DNA of 64,000 nucleotides from Ostrinia nubilalis (Eukaryota; Arthropoda; Insecta; Lepidoptera; Crambidae). Positions 49,701 to 57,610 of the stretch are shown piece by piece; positions within the stretch are counted from its first letter, which is position 1, and each line of letters opens with the position of its first letter. The notes under the pieces were generated by a model. That model was not told where the DNA came from and did not search any database. It saw only the letters and a list, made by a program, of their open reading frames with translations. The translations under genes and the position numbers were made by a program. Location of the stretch: NCBI RefSeq assembly GCF_963855985.1, contig NC_087119.1:1218001-1282000 (forward strand). Reading direction: 5' to 3'.

Positions 49701-51403
49701 TTGGAACTCATCTAAATGGTTGATGATTTCAGCTCGAGCAACATCGTGCAGACCCTGATCGCGCTGGCCATCATGTTCACCTACCCGCTGCAGATGTACG
49801 TGCCCGTCGACATCACCTGGCCGGCGCTGCGCAAGCGCTTCGCGGGCGCTTCCCCCGTCGCTACGGAGCTGGGATACAGGGCTGCTTTGGTACTATTGAC
49901 CTGTGAGTATCAGTGCTTTAGAAATTTACAGTAAGGCCATTATCATGAGGCAAATGGAGGATTTGGTCTCACTCCATCCTAGTCAGACAGGTTGGGGAAC
50001 TGATGTTTACTTAATTGGTCCTTGGTTGCCATTTGTGATATCCGTTAAGTTCGCTGTATCATAAAAGTTAGGAAGGTCTGATGTTTCCATATTGGTCATT
50101 AGCCGCTTTTTATGATATCCACGGGAAGAGGGTTCGCTTTATTATCTTTAAGTTCAGAACACAGTACCTATGATCCGAAAATATATTTTTAAGGTTTACA
50201 GTCATGTCTTGGGAGGTTCTGAAACTTTAAGTTTTAACCGCCATCTATTCAACAACCTCCCAACCCGTTACACACAGAGGTTCCGAGCGTGAGGAACTAT
50301 GAGTGACGTCAGTTGCTAGATTTCACAGGTGCTTATTCGTGTAATGTACATAGTTCCCCGAAAATCCGTTAGTTAACGGCACCACCTACATACGCCTACG
50401 TTTAGCTTTGAGCGCCATCTATTCAGTACTTTAGGCACCAACATGTGATGCTTGTTTTCACAGCTGCTTACTTATTCAGGTAATTTATGTAGTTCCTCCA
50501 AAATCCATTGAAGTATCATCCAGATACCGTATTCGAACTCAACAGATGGCAGTAAGTACAAATTTGCGAGCCTGCAACTTATTTTCTGCTTACTGTGCCC
50601 TGTAGCACAGAATAGTAATAAGTACTCCTGTAACTAAAGGTCTGTTTTTGATACTGGTACTTTAGGAATCTACTTACAGGGCAGGGACGAAAATGGGATC
50701 ACCTTGTTTTCCGTCTACATTTATCATGAGAGAATGATGCTTCGTAACTCTGTGCTCACGCACTGTCTACTCCGAGTGGTACTTGATCGATATTCCTATG
50801 AGATACCTTTTTTTTATCCACAACGAGGAAGCTCTTGGCCTGTATCTCACCTGATGGTAAGTGACGATCAGGCCGAAGGTGGAAGCGAGCTTCACCCGGA
50901 ATCCTCAACCACGGAGGAACTGGCTATCTTACTTACTGCCGGAACACAACAATGCTGTTAACATTGTTGTTATGGCGACAGACTTAGGTAAGATGGTGGT
51001 AGCTAGCCAGGCGGACTTGGAACAAGCCCTACTACCAACTAACCGAATAGAAAAATCTGCCCCCCACTGGGAATCGAACCCGGGACCTCTGCGTCTGAAG
51101 CAGGTGGTCTTACTACTAGACCAGAGAAGCGGTTAACTACTATGAATTATATTTCCAGTCATCCTCGCCGAATCAATCCCGCATCTCGGCCTGTTCATCT
51201 CTCTGGTGGGCGCCGTGAGCAGCACCGCCTTGGCGCTGATCTTCCCGCCGCTGATCGAGCTGGTCGTCGCATCCCAGAAGGAAAACGGACTGACCACCTT
51301 CATGGTCCTCAAAGACGGTATTATTATCGTGCTCGGGGTGTTCATCTTCATCACCGGCACATACGAAAGCGTCGCCTCCATCGTCGCAGCGTTCCAGGAG
51401 TAA
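29962..51403 (+). CDS. SLC36-type proton-coupled amino acid transporter (pathetic-like), 5' end missing
   Basis: CDS join(29962..30078, 30655..30805, 40735..40944, 47323..47595, 48932..49110, 49733..49902, 51159..51403), 1345 nt: one base completing a split codon, 447 codons and TAA. All visible introns are GT-AG and every junction keeps frame. The product is a multi-pass membrane protein of the amino acid/auxin permease superfamily: a soluble N-terminus, then about eleven hydrophobic segments. Family signatures include HPTSYLDTMLHIFRGNIGSG in TM1, PPGFAETV, YFGTAVYAFEGIGLVLPLKN and MFTYPLQMYVP. It should move small amino acids with protons across the plasma or lysosomal membrane; in flies the relative pathetic affects growth (family knowledge). 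Exons are GC-rich against AT-rich introns. The initiator Met exon is not found. Introns of 9.9 and 6.4 kb are packed with transposons. Confidence 0.9.
30206..30312 (-). repeat. RTE-type LINE 3' fragment
   Basis: Reverse complement of the tail at 44230-44342: CGTTCGTTTCAGCCGAATGA, then GTCCACTGCTGGACAAAGGC. On the minus strand it encodes remnants of the RT C-terminus. Confidence 0.65.
30655..30805 (+). CDS. Transporter exon 2 (TM1 and TM2)
   Basis: Acceptor TTGTCTCCAG, donor GTAAGC. Encodes YLDTMLHIFRGNIGSGLLAM (TM1, the most conserved part of the family and part of the substrate site in related transporters) and a second hydrophobic segment ending AQHLL. Confidence 0.9.
30838..31199 (+). pseudogene. 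RTE-type reverse transcriptase C-terminal fragment
   Basis: Reads RAMLGVSLRDRIR, RTKVTGIARRIAKIK, then a stop, QWAGHIARRADGRWGRKFLE and RRTDDLVKVA, the usual end of RTE-like ORF2, followed by GTGGATGTCTTTCGGCTGAA and an (CGAA)n-type tail. Several frame breaks. Sits in the intron just downstream of exon 2. Confidence 0.65.
31205..31420 (-). repeat. Headless SINE-like fragment
   Basis: Shares GCGATCAGGCCGAA, GATAAGGTGGTGGTA and AGCGGACTTGGTAG words with the body of the SINE at 50838-51134, but lacks the tRNA-like head. Confidence 0.5.
31421..33649. other. Non-coding intron stretch with long homopolymer runs
   Basis: No gene seen. Notable are G/C homopolymers at 32747-32755, about 32812-32821 and a 23-base G run at 32888-32910. 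The remainder is AT-rich; TTCGTGA/TCACGAA words recur. Confidence 0.45.
33650..34030 (+). repeat. Dispersed lepidopteran-type repeat
   Basis: Starts around GGGGGCACGGCAGTGCCCCC (a hairpin) and contains a TCAC tetranucleotide run (33895-33910) followed by TGATGATCATCAAAATAGAA and AGCTGAAATTTGGTACAGA, words typical of lepidopteran interspersed repeats. No coding capacity. Confidence 0.5.
34363..34529 (-). repeat. Left copy of an inverted repeat pair (with 39732-39893)
   Basis: About 160 bp, including CATTCTGTAAAAAACTAGCC and GGTTCCTTACTGCGATTTCT, is the reverse complement of 39732-39893. Together they bracket a 5.2-kb block of the intron. Confidence 0.75.
34628..34652 (+). repeat. (AAAT)n microsatellite
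   Basis: Follows CCCAATAAAAT and looks like the 3' tail of a retroposon. It directly precedes the Helitron-like insertion. Confidence 0.7.
34657..34921 (+). mobile_element. Helitron-like non-autonomous element with CTGT microsatellite
   Basis: Begins TCCCAACTAATATTATAAAT after an A and ends GCCGCGGGCGGAAAGCTAG before a T, consistent with Helitron insertion between A and T with 5' TC and 3' CTAG. A CCGCGGGC hairpin lies just before the end. A (CTGT)n tract fills about 34690-34740. Matches the type of microsatellite-associated Helitron-like repeat described in Lepidoptera. No Rep/helicase. Confidence 0.75.
34932..35237. mobile_element. Short TIR element related to the larger element that follows
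   Basis: Arms of about 63 bp begin AATAGTACAAGTTTTACAAA and end in the complement; inside them is GACGATGCACAGCATC on both arms. The interior (34979-35145) is the reverse complement of 39410-39588, so it looks like a short derivative of the 35234-39588 element. Confidence 0.65.
37901..38440. repeat. Tandem array of ~229-bp units
   Basis: Units start at TCAGCG near 37901, 38127 and 38359 (periods 226 and 232); the third is cut short. Each contains AGACAGTCAAGAGTGTT, AAGCACGGCGTTG, GTAACAGGTTGACCTCCGCA and AGGCAGCCTCCGTAGAATTT. Units are very similar, so the expansion is recent. A minus-strand 64-codon frame at 38335-38141 repeats with the unit; I do not recognise it. Confidence 0.8.
38785..39060 (-). 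repeat. Probable LINE 3' end
   Basis: CAAATTCAAATTCAAAAACG followed by TTTATTGCATGTCACATTAC resembles the reversed 3' end of CR1-like LINEs common in Lepidoptera. No coding sequence. Confidence 0.4.
39138..39276 (-). CDS. Possible first exon of an unrecognised gene inside the 4.4-kb element
   Basis: From ATG at 39276 the minus strand reads MTANDMYVMVVGAKGDECLP and continues for 46 codons to a good donor (GAG/GTACGTG) at 39138. The segment is GC-richer than its surroundings and Asp/Glu/Arg-rich, like coding sequence. No family recognised; no following exon assigned. It could be cargo of the element or chance. Confidence 0.3.
39594..39731 (+). pseudogene. Stray LanC-like (LANCL) exon fragment
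   Basis: After an AG-type acceptor (GCAG) the frame reads FTEPTIDWLLLNQRFPSGNF, then GDRLVQWCHGAPGFVTL. FPSGN and WCHGAPG are signatures of LanC-like proteins; the Cys in WCHGAPG is a zinc ligand in the family. The reading breaks into the repeat at 39732 with no donor, so this is one exon without its gene. It lies inside the large transporter intron between the right end of the 4.4-kb element and the right copy of the 160-bp inverted repeat. An active LANCL gene probably exists elsewhere; this piece was duplicated or carried here (inference). Confidence 0.75.
39732..39893 (+). repeat. Right copy of the inverted repeat pair
   Basis: Reverse complement of 34363-34529. It begins immediately after the LANCL fragment at CGGCCAAGTCACACAAC. 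Confidence 0.75.
39894..40734. other. Non-coding intron end
   Basis: No gene or bounded repeat seen before exon 3. Confidence 0.4.
40735..40944 (+). CDS. Transporter exon 3 (TM3)
   Basis: Acceptor ATTTCCATCCACAG, donor GTAAGC; 70 codons in phase 0. Encodes LNCSEQMHGQLNLEKPPGFA and a loop, then MRVIINMFLCITQLGFCCVY as the third membrane segment. Confidence 0.9.
40945..42544. other. Non-coding intron stretch with GTTAACG words
   Basis: No gene seen. At 41740-41815 GTTAACG/CGTTAA words cluster, as also at 46725-46862, suggesting copies of one AT-rich repeat. Confidence 0.4.
42550..42640 (+). repeat. Dispersed repeat with TGTGACAGGAGGCAAA start
   Basis: Shares TTTATGTGACAGGAGGCAAA and CAGACGGATCACCTGATA with 49128-49225. 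The palindromic element at 42637 interrupts or follows it. Confidence 0.65.
42637..42811. mobile_element. Palindromic MITE
   Basis: GAGGGTTTTCGCGATTGAAA and onward is an almost perfect inverted copy of the right half; arms of about 75 bp, spacer about 25 bp containing TTGACATGACATTGACA. Flanked by AAT/ATT. Non-coding. Confidence 0.75.
42812..44095. other. Non-coding intron stretch
   Basis: AT-rich, no gene. A 131-codon minus-strand frame at 43251-43646 has no domain or coding-like composition. Confidence 0.4.
44096..44342 (+). pseudogene. RTE-type LINE 3' end
   Basis: Reads GRPPTRWTDDLVKVAGG and VQDRSSWKSLGEAFVQQWTS, the C-terminus of RTE-like ORF2, then CGGCTGAAACGAACGAACGA as 3' tail. Short 5'-truncated copy. 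Confidence 0.75.
44525..44675 (+). pseudogene. Second RTE-type LINE 3' end, different subfamily
   Basis: Reads TTRWTDDLIKVAGRRWMQAA and RAMWKSLGEAYVQ, a TAG stop, then a GTGGCTGAAATGATGATGAT tail. Differs in sequence and tail from the copy at 44096. Confidence 0.75.
45111..45436. repeat. Tandem duplication, ~164-bp unit
   Basis: Both units begin ATAGGAGTTT and share GTGTCAGATG, AAAAGTGGAA and TTCTATTATT blocks; about 70% alike, so an old duplication. Confidence 0.65.
45740..45976. repeat. Tandem duplication, ~121-bp unit
   Basis: Both units contain GGAGTCAGGAGGTGGCCATA and GGATTTGTCTTTTCGAGCAC followed by TTTAG.GCTA. Highly similar. Confidence 0.75.
46112..46580. mobile_element. Tc1/mariner-type MITE, TA duplication
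   Basis: Ends CAGTCGCAGAATGAAAAGGT and the near complement finishing GACTG, flanked by TA (46110-46111 and 46581-46582). Non-coding, 469 bp. Confidence 0.75.
46587..46694. mobile_element. Small TIR element, TA duplication
   Basis: TGCAAGGTTCAAATAATTTC and its complement enclose 108 bp, flanked by TA on each side. Lies 6 bp from the preceding MITE. Confidence 0.7.
46725..46862. repeat. GTTAACG-rich repeat
   Basis: Dense overlapping GTTAACG, TTAACGTT and GAAGTTAA words over about 140 bp, similar to 41740-41815. Confidence 0.55.
46967..47092. mobile_element. Short TIR element (ACCCGTATTC ends)
   Basis: ACCCGTATTCATAAATATTA at the left is mirrored by TAGTTTGTGAATACGCGT at the right. Internal words GAGGTCTCACAGTGCGCGTG match, in inverted order, the insertion in the satellite at 58603-58755. 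Confidence 0.65.
47191..47262 (+). repeat. tRNA-like sequence upstream of exon 4
   Basis: Contains TAGCTCAGATGGAAGAGC (D-arm/A-box) and AGAGTTCGATTCCCGCC (T-arm/B-box). The acceptor stem pairs 6 of 7, but the anticodon stem-loop does not form normally, so a SINE head or tRNA pseudogene is more likely than a working tRNA. Confidence 0.5.
47323..47595 (+). CDS. Transporter exon 4 (TM4, TM5, start of TM6)
   Basis: Acceptor ATCTTTCAG, donor GTGAGT; 91 codons in phase 0. Encodes VIDLSIHMIIVVIPVLLACM and FSTIANIMMAIGVSVVVYEA as membrane segments, a loop with LPCISSRDYIASW, then YFGTAVYAFEGIGL, a conserved family motif. Confidence 0.92.
47640..47832 (-). pseudogene. Reverse transcriptase C-terminal fragment
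   Basis: The minus strand reads CFFGHIMRSPRHCLEKQIIL and GRGRAPTRWSDAVRKTVGES, the end of an RTE-like or related LINE ORF2. Short fragment in the intron. Confidence 0.65.
47833..48632. other. Non-coding intron stretch
   Basis: No gene or bounded repeat seen. Confidence 0.35.
48633..48842 (-). pseudogene. RTE-type LINE 3' fragment
   Basis: Minus strand carries DTRWTDDLVKAAGIAWMRAA and the reversed (CGAA)n tail at 48633. A 19-bp piece, CACCTAGTGTCACACGGTG, is tandemly duplicated inside. A short + strand RTE piece (GGCAGAATTGCTAAAATCAA) follows at 48836-48890. Confidence 0.65.
48932..49110 (+). CDS. Transporter exon 5 (TM7)
   Basis: Acceptor GTGTTTCCAG, donor GTGAGT, ends in a split codon. 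Encodes VLPLKNEMRHPEQFQKPLGV, a family signature, and MIFVGTIFIVVGFLGYLKWG as a membrane segment, then KGSLTLNL. Confidence 0.92.
49128..49225 (+). repeat. Dispersed repeat with TGTGACAGGAGGCAAA start
   Basis: TTTATGTGACAGGAGGCAAA, CAGACGGATCACCTGATAGT and TTACCGTCGCCCACCCATTG; related to 42550-42640. Confidence 0.65.
49316..49487 (+). repeat. Dispersed repeat, direct copy
   Basis: Same family as 29432-29592 (inverted) and 27655-27740. Contains TTAATTTCGTTGCGGGTCCA and GTGGGAATAGTCCCGT. No coding capacity. Confidence 0.7.
49733..49902 (+). CDS. Transporter exon 6 (TM8 to TM9)
   Basis: Acceptor TTGATGATTTCAG, donor GTGAGT. Encodes SSNIVQTLIALAIMFTYPLQ and MYVPVDITWPALRKRF, then the start of the next hydrophobic segment (RAALVLLT). 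Very GC-rich third positions. Confidence 0.92.
50239..50575. repeat. Old tandem duplication, ~174-bp unit
   Basis: CGCCATCTATTCA starts both units, followed by related GTGATG.TTG, TTCACAG.TGCTTA and AAAATCC.TT blocks. Intronic. Confidence 0.55.
50838..51134 (-). mobile_element. tRNA-derived SINE
   Basis: On the minus strand a tRNA-like head (51134-51058) contains CTGGTCTAGTAGTAAGACCA (A-box region) and GGGTTCGATTCCCAG (B box). The body follows to about 50838 and shares words with 31205-31420. It ends 25 bp before the last transporter exon. Confidence 0.7.
51159..51403 (+). CDS. Transporter last exon (TM9 end to TM11, stop)
   Basis: Acceptor AATTATATTTCCAG. Encodes FILAESIPHLGLFISLVGAV, STALALIFPPLIELVVAS and GIIIVLGVFIFITGTYESVA as hydrophobic segments, and ends AAFQE-TAA, with a short C-terminal tail. 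Confidence 0.92.
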
Positions 51404-52052
51404 ACCACCACGGAATTTAAATGGTTTCGCTCATTTCCAACTTTCCATGTTGTATTACGTTGATGACATGATGATTTAGTGACCTTTTTTAACAGGTTGT
51501 TTTGTTTAATTAATTTATGTTCTCAACTATAATTATTCTATGTATAATTTGTACAAAAGGTTACGTTATGTTACAAACGAATTTACCTTTTAAATTATGT
51601 GCTATTTATTTATGAAATTAATTTGACGTGAGATTAGCTTTACACATACATGTTTTTTCTTGTATTTGTAGGTATTATGGATTATATTGACCACATAAAA
51701 TATATTATTGGTCAATTTAATTAGGAATAACGTAAATATTTCCATCCTATCTTATACTGAATCCTTCCTATTTGACCATTTTTTTTTCAAAATTGTCTGA
51801 CCATTTTTTGGAATTATATGGACCTTTTCGAAATTTATTTTTGAAAGATATACATTTTAAACCTTCAATATTCTATATACACTGTTACTTAGATATCTAT
51901 ATTATTTTAGAAATTTTACCCTCTTATGAAATAATTTAATATTTATTGTTAATTCGTAGGTACAATCGAATGTTATCATTCCTATTTTAAGTGATTTTTA
52001 TTATTGTTAAGTTTAAATGTAGGATAAAGATCTTGATGTTATTATTCTCTAA
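51404..52052 (+). other. Probable 3' UTR and downstream DNA
   Basis: AT-rich, no frame. No canonical AATAAA is seen close to the stop, so the cleavage site is undetermined. Confidence 0.4.
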
Positions 52053-52176
52053 GGCTGGGTTGCACCATCTTACTTTAACTTTGTCAAACGTCAAAAATCT
52101 GACAATATCCATACAAAAACCACCGGTTATCGTTAAAGTTAAGGGACGGGCAAAGTTAGGTGGTGCAACTCACCCT
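52053..52176. mobile_element. MITE with GGCTGGGTTGCACC ends, copy 2
   Basis: GGCTGGGTTGCACCATCTTA at left and TGGTGCAACTCACCCT at right, inverted. Middle has ATCCATACAAAAACCACCGG. About 0.65 kb downstream of the transporter stop, possibly in its 3' UTR. Confidence 0.75.
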
Positions 52177-52859
52177 AAATGTAGTCTGTGTCGATGTACG
52201 AGTAGTTAGTAGAATAGTAACGGACGCAGTATCTCTTTAAACGATTCTACAGGGCATTGATGATTCCCATCGCACCCCAGTAAGCTGTATTACCAACGCT
52301 AACTTAATTGCCGAATATTTTCCTGAATGCAATGACCACATTACCAGCTGCCACAGTCGCGAATCTCACCGACTGCCATTGATAATTGCTACCTCCAAGT
52401 GTCGTGAGCTGCGTCCGTCTGCAGTAGGCTGGGCCATTTACAGAAGTGGCCACTTCATAAATTCTCTACGCCACGTTTTCCCAATATAACACCCACAAAT
52501 GTACCGGTGAATAATAATTCAAATTATTTCCGAGAGCCACATTCATAAACTTGGGAGACTCCACCTCACTCAATAAACGGTCCTTTAATGATAATTTCAC
52601 AGTACATGCACATTAAAATTTAATACGTACCTAATTGGTAGATTACTAGATTTGCAACATTTTAATATTACGATATTATCTGAATGTATTAGAAGAACGT
52701 AAATCACGTTTAGGTACCTAAGTTATGCCATATCACATGCTAATGATTTATTGGAATTTTTAAATCGATTGTAATTAACTGTTTAAATTTTCGAGTCTGA
52801 TGGATGAGATACTTAGTTCTGGGGGTTTGTTAGAATTGACCATTTGATTGATACATGAC
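52177..52859. other. Non-coding stretch
   Basis: No gene or clear repeat. Confidence 0.35.
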
Positions 52860-52862
52860 TAA

Positions 52863-54084
52863 CGGCCGAATACTGAAACGCCATTTAAATATTTGACGGC
52901 TTCTCAAATAGTTAAGCAGCTCCTAAACTTACATTTCGCATACTCAAAACAATATCTGAGCAGTTCTCAATTTTTAAGCACCTCTCAAATTAAGTTGCAC
53001 TCAAACGCCACTTAAATGAATTTTCGCATACTGAAACGCCATTCAACGCTAAGCATTACTCAAACAACTGTCAAATCGTCTTAAGCAGCTGTTAAATTTG
53101 AGAGTGCTTGCGCGGTATCTTAAATCCTATTGTTATACCTAAAACGACCTAAATAGTGGTAAATAATGTGTGTCATCGTTATCATTTCTTTCGAGCCTCG
53201 AGGAAATACCTAGATCTAATCGCAGGAACGCAATAAGGCTGAACGCTATTGAAAAATATTATTATAATGACATGCAATTCCGAGCGAGGTTCCGCGTCTC
53301 TAAAGAAACGGTGTTGTTTCTGGATTCATAATTTGGAAGCTCTTTGAAACCCCTCACCAAATGCCATACAACCAGTGGACCAAATACTTATTATCATCTT
53401 ATTATAACCCTACTGTTCTACGCAACGGGAAGTTATGAACGTGTACTAGGTGATATCTTCCACATCTAACAGCCAACTGTGCATCGTATAGTGCACGAAG
53501 TAACACCCAAAATAGCTGCTATGAAATCGCTTTACATAAACATGCCTATTTCTGAGGATTAAGGGGACATCGCATAGCAGCATTTCCAAGAGTTGTTGAT
53601 TTGTCAATTTGATGCTCTGTCAGTCAACAATGATAAATGTCAATTGTGGTTACGTTTCGGTCCACGATCGCCACTTAATAGATTTCAACAATAAAAAGTA
53701 TCATATTTAAAATTATTTTTTTAATTAAATAAAAATGCAAGCATTATTATTTTTATATGATAAAACGAGATTTATATATAATAGAAACTAAAAATAAACT
53801 GTTCTATGTTAAGTTGATTGAGTATATTTCCATAAAAGACAATACATAACCAAACGATGCTGCGTGTAATGGATAAAAGACGTAAAGTTATCATTTGTGT
53901 AAATGAAAACATACTTTTTTTGGTAAATGTTGCCATTATGTAAACATTTGAGAGCTGCTTAGCTGATCACGGCTTCAAATCCGTTGAGTAGCGTTTGAGA
54001 ATACCATTTAAAATTGAAGGATACTTAAATTTAGGAGCCCGTCAGCTGAGTGACAGATTTGAGTAGTGTTTCAGTATTCGGCCG
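52863..54084. mobile_element. Decayed PIF/Harbinger element, second family
   Basis: Inverted ends CGGCCGAATACTGAAACG and its complement, flanked by TAA (52860-52862 and 54085-54087). Subterminal sequence repeats GCATACTGAAACGCCATT and TTAAGCAGCT words. Contains a truncated transposase remnant. Different family from 5510-9460. Confidence 0.8.
53170..53620 (+). pseudogene. Harbinger transposase remnant
   Basis: Reading the + strand gives YYYNDMQFRARFRVSKETVL, LLFYATGSYERVLGDIFHI, a stop, QPTVHRIVHEVTPKIAAMKS, then more breaks. This is the N-terminal helix-turn-helix region of a HARBI1-like transposase. The DDE core is absent, lost by internal deletion. Confidence 0.75.
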
Positions 54085-54087
54085 TAA

Positions 54088-55984
54088 AACCAGCAGAAAA
54101 CTTGAAGGTGGTTCATAACACTGGTTCCGACAGCTATATTTTGCGGACACGGTAGAAAAACGAGGAGGCTCTTAGCTAAAGTGTATTTTCTTTAAAAGCT
54201 TCTACTTTCTCTGACTAGTTTTGTATTTTATGTTCTCTTTTCAACTCCTTTAGTTTTTCAATCATTCTCCAACTAAGTTATTGTTTACCATTAGTTTACG
54301 TATCGCCGTGCAATTATTAGGTATTTATTATATTAAATTAATTATGTTATGCGCATTGACTGTGTAGGTTTATAGTTTATTGGCATTTTGTCGATTATTA
54401 AATTGAAGCTATAGCCATTATTTGCAAGCTGACGTACAATTCCTATTGTTTAGCGATGTTGTTGTGATTTTTTGCTCGTATATTTTTTGTTCTGTGATAC
54501 GGATACAACAGGTTTTAAATAAATATATCGATGTCACTTTGGTTTTGTTGTTTTCCCGTAAAAATAATAATTAAATATGCCATTTACATGAAATATTTAC
54601 GTAGATTTTTGAAGAAATATGTATTCTAAGTATAATATTATGGTCTCTAGCTTATTTTTCTCCTGAAGAGTCCATAATGTTTCATCCTTTTTTAACAGAT
54701 CTACAAGTACATAATCTACTCTACTAATTCAACTCTAGGTAATAATATTATGTAATGCATTGATGTATAAAATTAGATGTAACACATGTCGGTTTGTAGC
54801 TCTATGTATAAGATAACTGGGTATCTAATGTTGGGGACAATGCTGATGGTAAATTCATATCCAATGGTTGCTAGCATTCTCTTAGCTAATTAATGGGTAG
54901 GGAATAAAAGAGGGTAGTTACATGGATATTTTTATTAAGTAATACAAACATCGAATAGTCAGATACTACAGAAGAACCGCTACGTGCACTAAAGTGCAGA
55001 AATACATCCAGGACAAGATGCTAGGCCGAAGTACATAATGGGAGTAGAAAATACTCGCTACAAAGTATCACTATACTAACGTCCGCATTCCGTCAAAGTA
55101 GGCCATACGTTCGCATAAATGTCCTAAGTCAAAAGTTTAAGACTTTTTCCAGAAGTTTCCAACTTTAATTTCCATGTAATTTAATTTTTGTGACCTGATT
55201 TTTTATGTCAAACTTTTCTGTTCTAATACACAGCTGTCAAGACACCCAATTTTGGATCTTTAGTTAGGAGCTTACTTAAATCATGAACATTGGTATAGTG
55301 ACACACAAAACATTACCCACCGTCCAACACATAAGTCATTGGATAACCTTCGCGGTCTTACAAACAGTAGTCAAATCACAGTAAAAGTAAAAAATAGAAA
55401 AATACTTTTAAAAAGTTTTAGCCAACAATCAAGACTTAGTTTAGTTAACTTTAACACGTGGCGTTTCGCCAGTACATTGCACATTACAAGATTTTGCTCG
55501 CAGTTATAATCACATTCCATCAAGATGAGAAAAGGAAGGTAATTTTGGTGATGGGGGAAAGTGGCTTTTCACTGTATCCTTCATTGATGGTGAAAATATT
55601 CTCTCGTTCTTTATTCCCATGAAGTTATAGATAAGAGTAGTAAGTGACGTTCGTCACTCGAAGAAGGAGTTCGATGGTCAGCGGTCAATTGCCGCGCGAC
55701 TGGCGCCTTGTGGCGTCGACGCAGCCGTTCGAACTTGAAATGTGAAACCGAGCTAGTCTTACAGCAACTTGAGGCCCTATACCGCAAAACTGTTTTAAAA
55801 CATCGACTCCGCCCATCGTCGCTGTCACTTCAGACGAACAGAGACAGATCAAAATAGTTTTCCGGAATAGAACCCCACTTAACATCCGATTTCCCCCGAG
55901 AATGAAGAATTATAAAACTTCTGAGCCTAGACTTGATTTACAAACGACATCGAACACTGGGGTTTACATACATCGAGTAAAAGA
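54088..55984. other. Non-coding AT-rich stretch
   Basis: No gene seen. A 66-codon minus frame at 55685-55885 lacks recognisable features. Confidence 0.4.
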
Positions 55985-56370
55985 CACTGGGGACGGGGAC
56001 ATAGGACTGATATCGTTATATTGAGGAAACGATATCCATAGGTAAAAGGACTGACAACGTGTTAACGCTATCTGGGAATGGGTATTAAATGGGGCAAATT
56101 ATACAGGGAATGGAGTTTATTTGGGGAAAAGGACATCGTGGGTTGGGGATTACCTGGGAGCGTGGACTTTGGGAAAGGGAATTATGAAAGAAACAGGACC
56201 AAGAGGACTGGGGACATGGACGTCTGGGAAGGGCATGACATCGGGAAGGGGGGTTGGAGGGGTTACATAAGCACATCGAGACATCGGACAATAGGTAATT
56301 TGGGGTGACATCGAGACTGGGAGTAGGACTATGACTGGGGTTTACATTGAGACAGTGACATCAAGACTTA
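55985..56370 (+). repeat. G-rich low-complexity region
   Basis: Short related phrases such as GACTGGGGACATGGAC, GGACATCG, GGGAAGGGG and ACATCGAGAC recur at irregular spacing, giving many GGG runs on one strand. Probably a decayed short-unit tandem repeat. The 76-codon frame at 56078-56308 follows from the composition. Confidence 0.5.
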
Positions 56371-56699
56371 AAAAACATCCATAAATTAAAATACTAAATT
56401 ATTATACTTAATTATAAAGCTTCAAAAATATTCAGCAACTTAAGCTACACGTATTTTAAAAATATCGCCGCCTAATAATTAAAGAAACTGCCTATTTCGA
56501 AACTAATTCCATTTTTTTCACAATCAAAAGTAAGAATACGCCAAAATAGTAACAATAATTTTCTAAAAATAAAAAACTAAATATATTTTTAATGGTAACC
56601 CTCATAGGCAGCTGGCTTCTTTTAGAAAATCCAACAGTAGAACCGAACCTATATCATTACATAACACAGGCCGAAAATATTTTAACTTACAACTTAGTA

Positions 56700-56814
56700 C
56701 AGTCTGCGTCAAATAGTTCGTGATACCCAAGTAGGCAAAAAGTTGACAACATAATCCGCGTTGCGAACGTATTTTTGGCTACTTTAGGTGTCGCGAACTG
56801 TTTCATGCCGACTG
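56700..56814. mobile_element. MITE with CAGTCTGCGTCAAATAG ends
   Basis: Left CAGTCTGCGTCAAATAGTTC and right CGCGAACTGTTTCATGCC-GACTG are imperfect inverted copies flanked by TA. Related to 60233-60366. Confidence 0.65.
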
Positions 56815-57610
56815 TATTAACACTGCGCCCTGCCTGCGGTCGAAGCGGGACAGTCCTTTGTTGGGACGTTGACCGAACCATATATCGAGATATTTTTGTT
56901 TTATGATTTAGGAAATAAGGTAATCCAAAAATAGAAGGGGGAGATTTTGAATTTGAGGCCCGGCCGCAGGCGAGCGCAGGTAACATCAGTCCAATCCATT
57001 CCTTAACCTTAACCTTAACCACTCACCGCCGAGCATTCTATGTCGGCGAATTAGTTCCGTAATAAAATAAACTCCGTCCGACATTAAGTCTGACGATATT
57101 TTGTACTAAAACAAATACTTAAATTAAGTACAAACATTCGATAAATTAGAGCACCTAAATAATTGTAATTTTAATACTGTTATAACGTGAATGTTCACGA
57201 TATTTCATGATACAATTTAAACGAAAACACAATATACCACCACTCTCTTGACATCTCCTAGACGATCTGACTGAAATCGCTTTGAGAGACTTACAAGTTA
57301 GAGTTTAAATAAATCGCAGCCTTTCCACAAACGATTTTCACGAACTGCAAACGTGAAGATCGTTTAAAAATAAAGTCTACATTAACATAATATTTTGTCA
57401 CAATTCCGTTTGTTAAAACAAACGCCTAATCTCTGCCAACTAATGAAGGGCTTCGGCGCAGTTTCAGGAAGCCGTTCACGAGTCGACATTTGGGAACTGA
57501 GAAGAACACAGCTCGTGACCAATTTTCATGAATTGTGAAAATGAAAATCGTTTACGAGTTGACATTTAACGTAAATACCTAAATAATTCAAATAAATGGG
57601 AGAATTTAGA
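56815..57610. other. Non-coding stretch with repeated motifs
   Basis: No gene. Phrases such as ACGAGT.GACATTT and AAATCGTTTA recur between 57300 and 57570, suggesting an old local repeat. Confidence 0.35.

Noticed and set aside
56078..56308. 76-codon glycine/tryptophan-rich frame
   Set aside because: Explained by the G-rich low-complexity repeat; no homology recognised.
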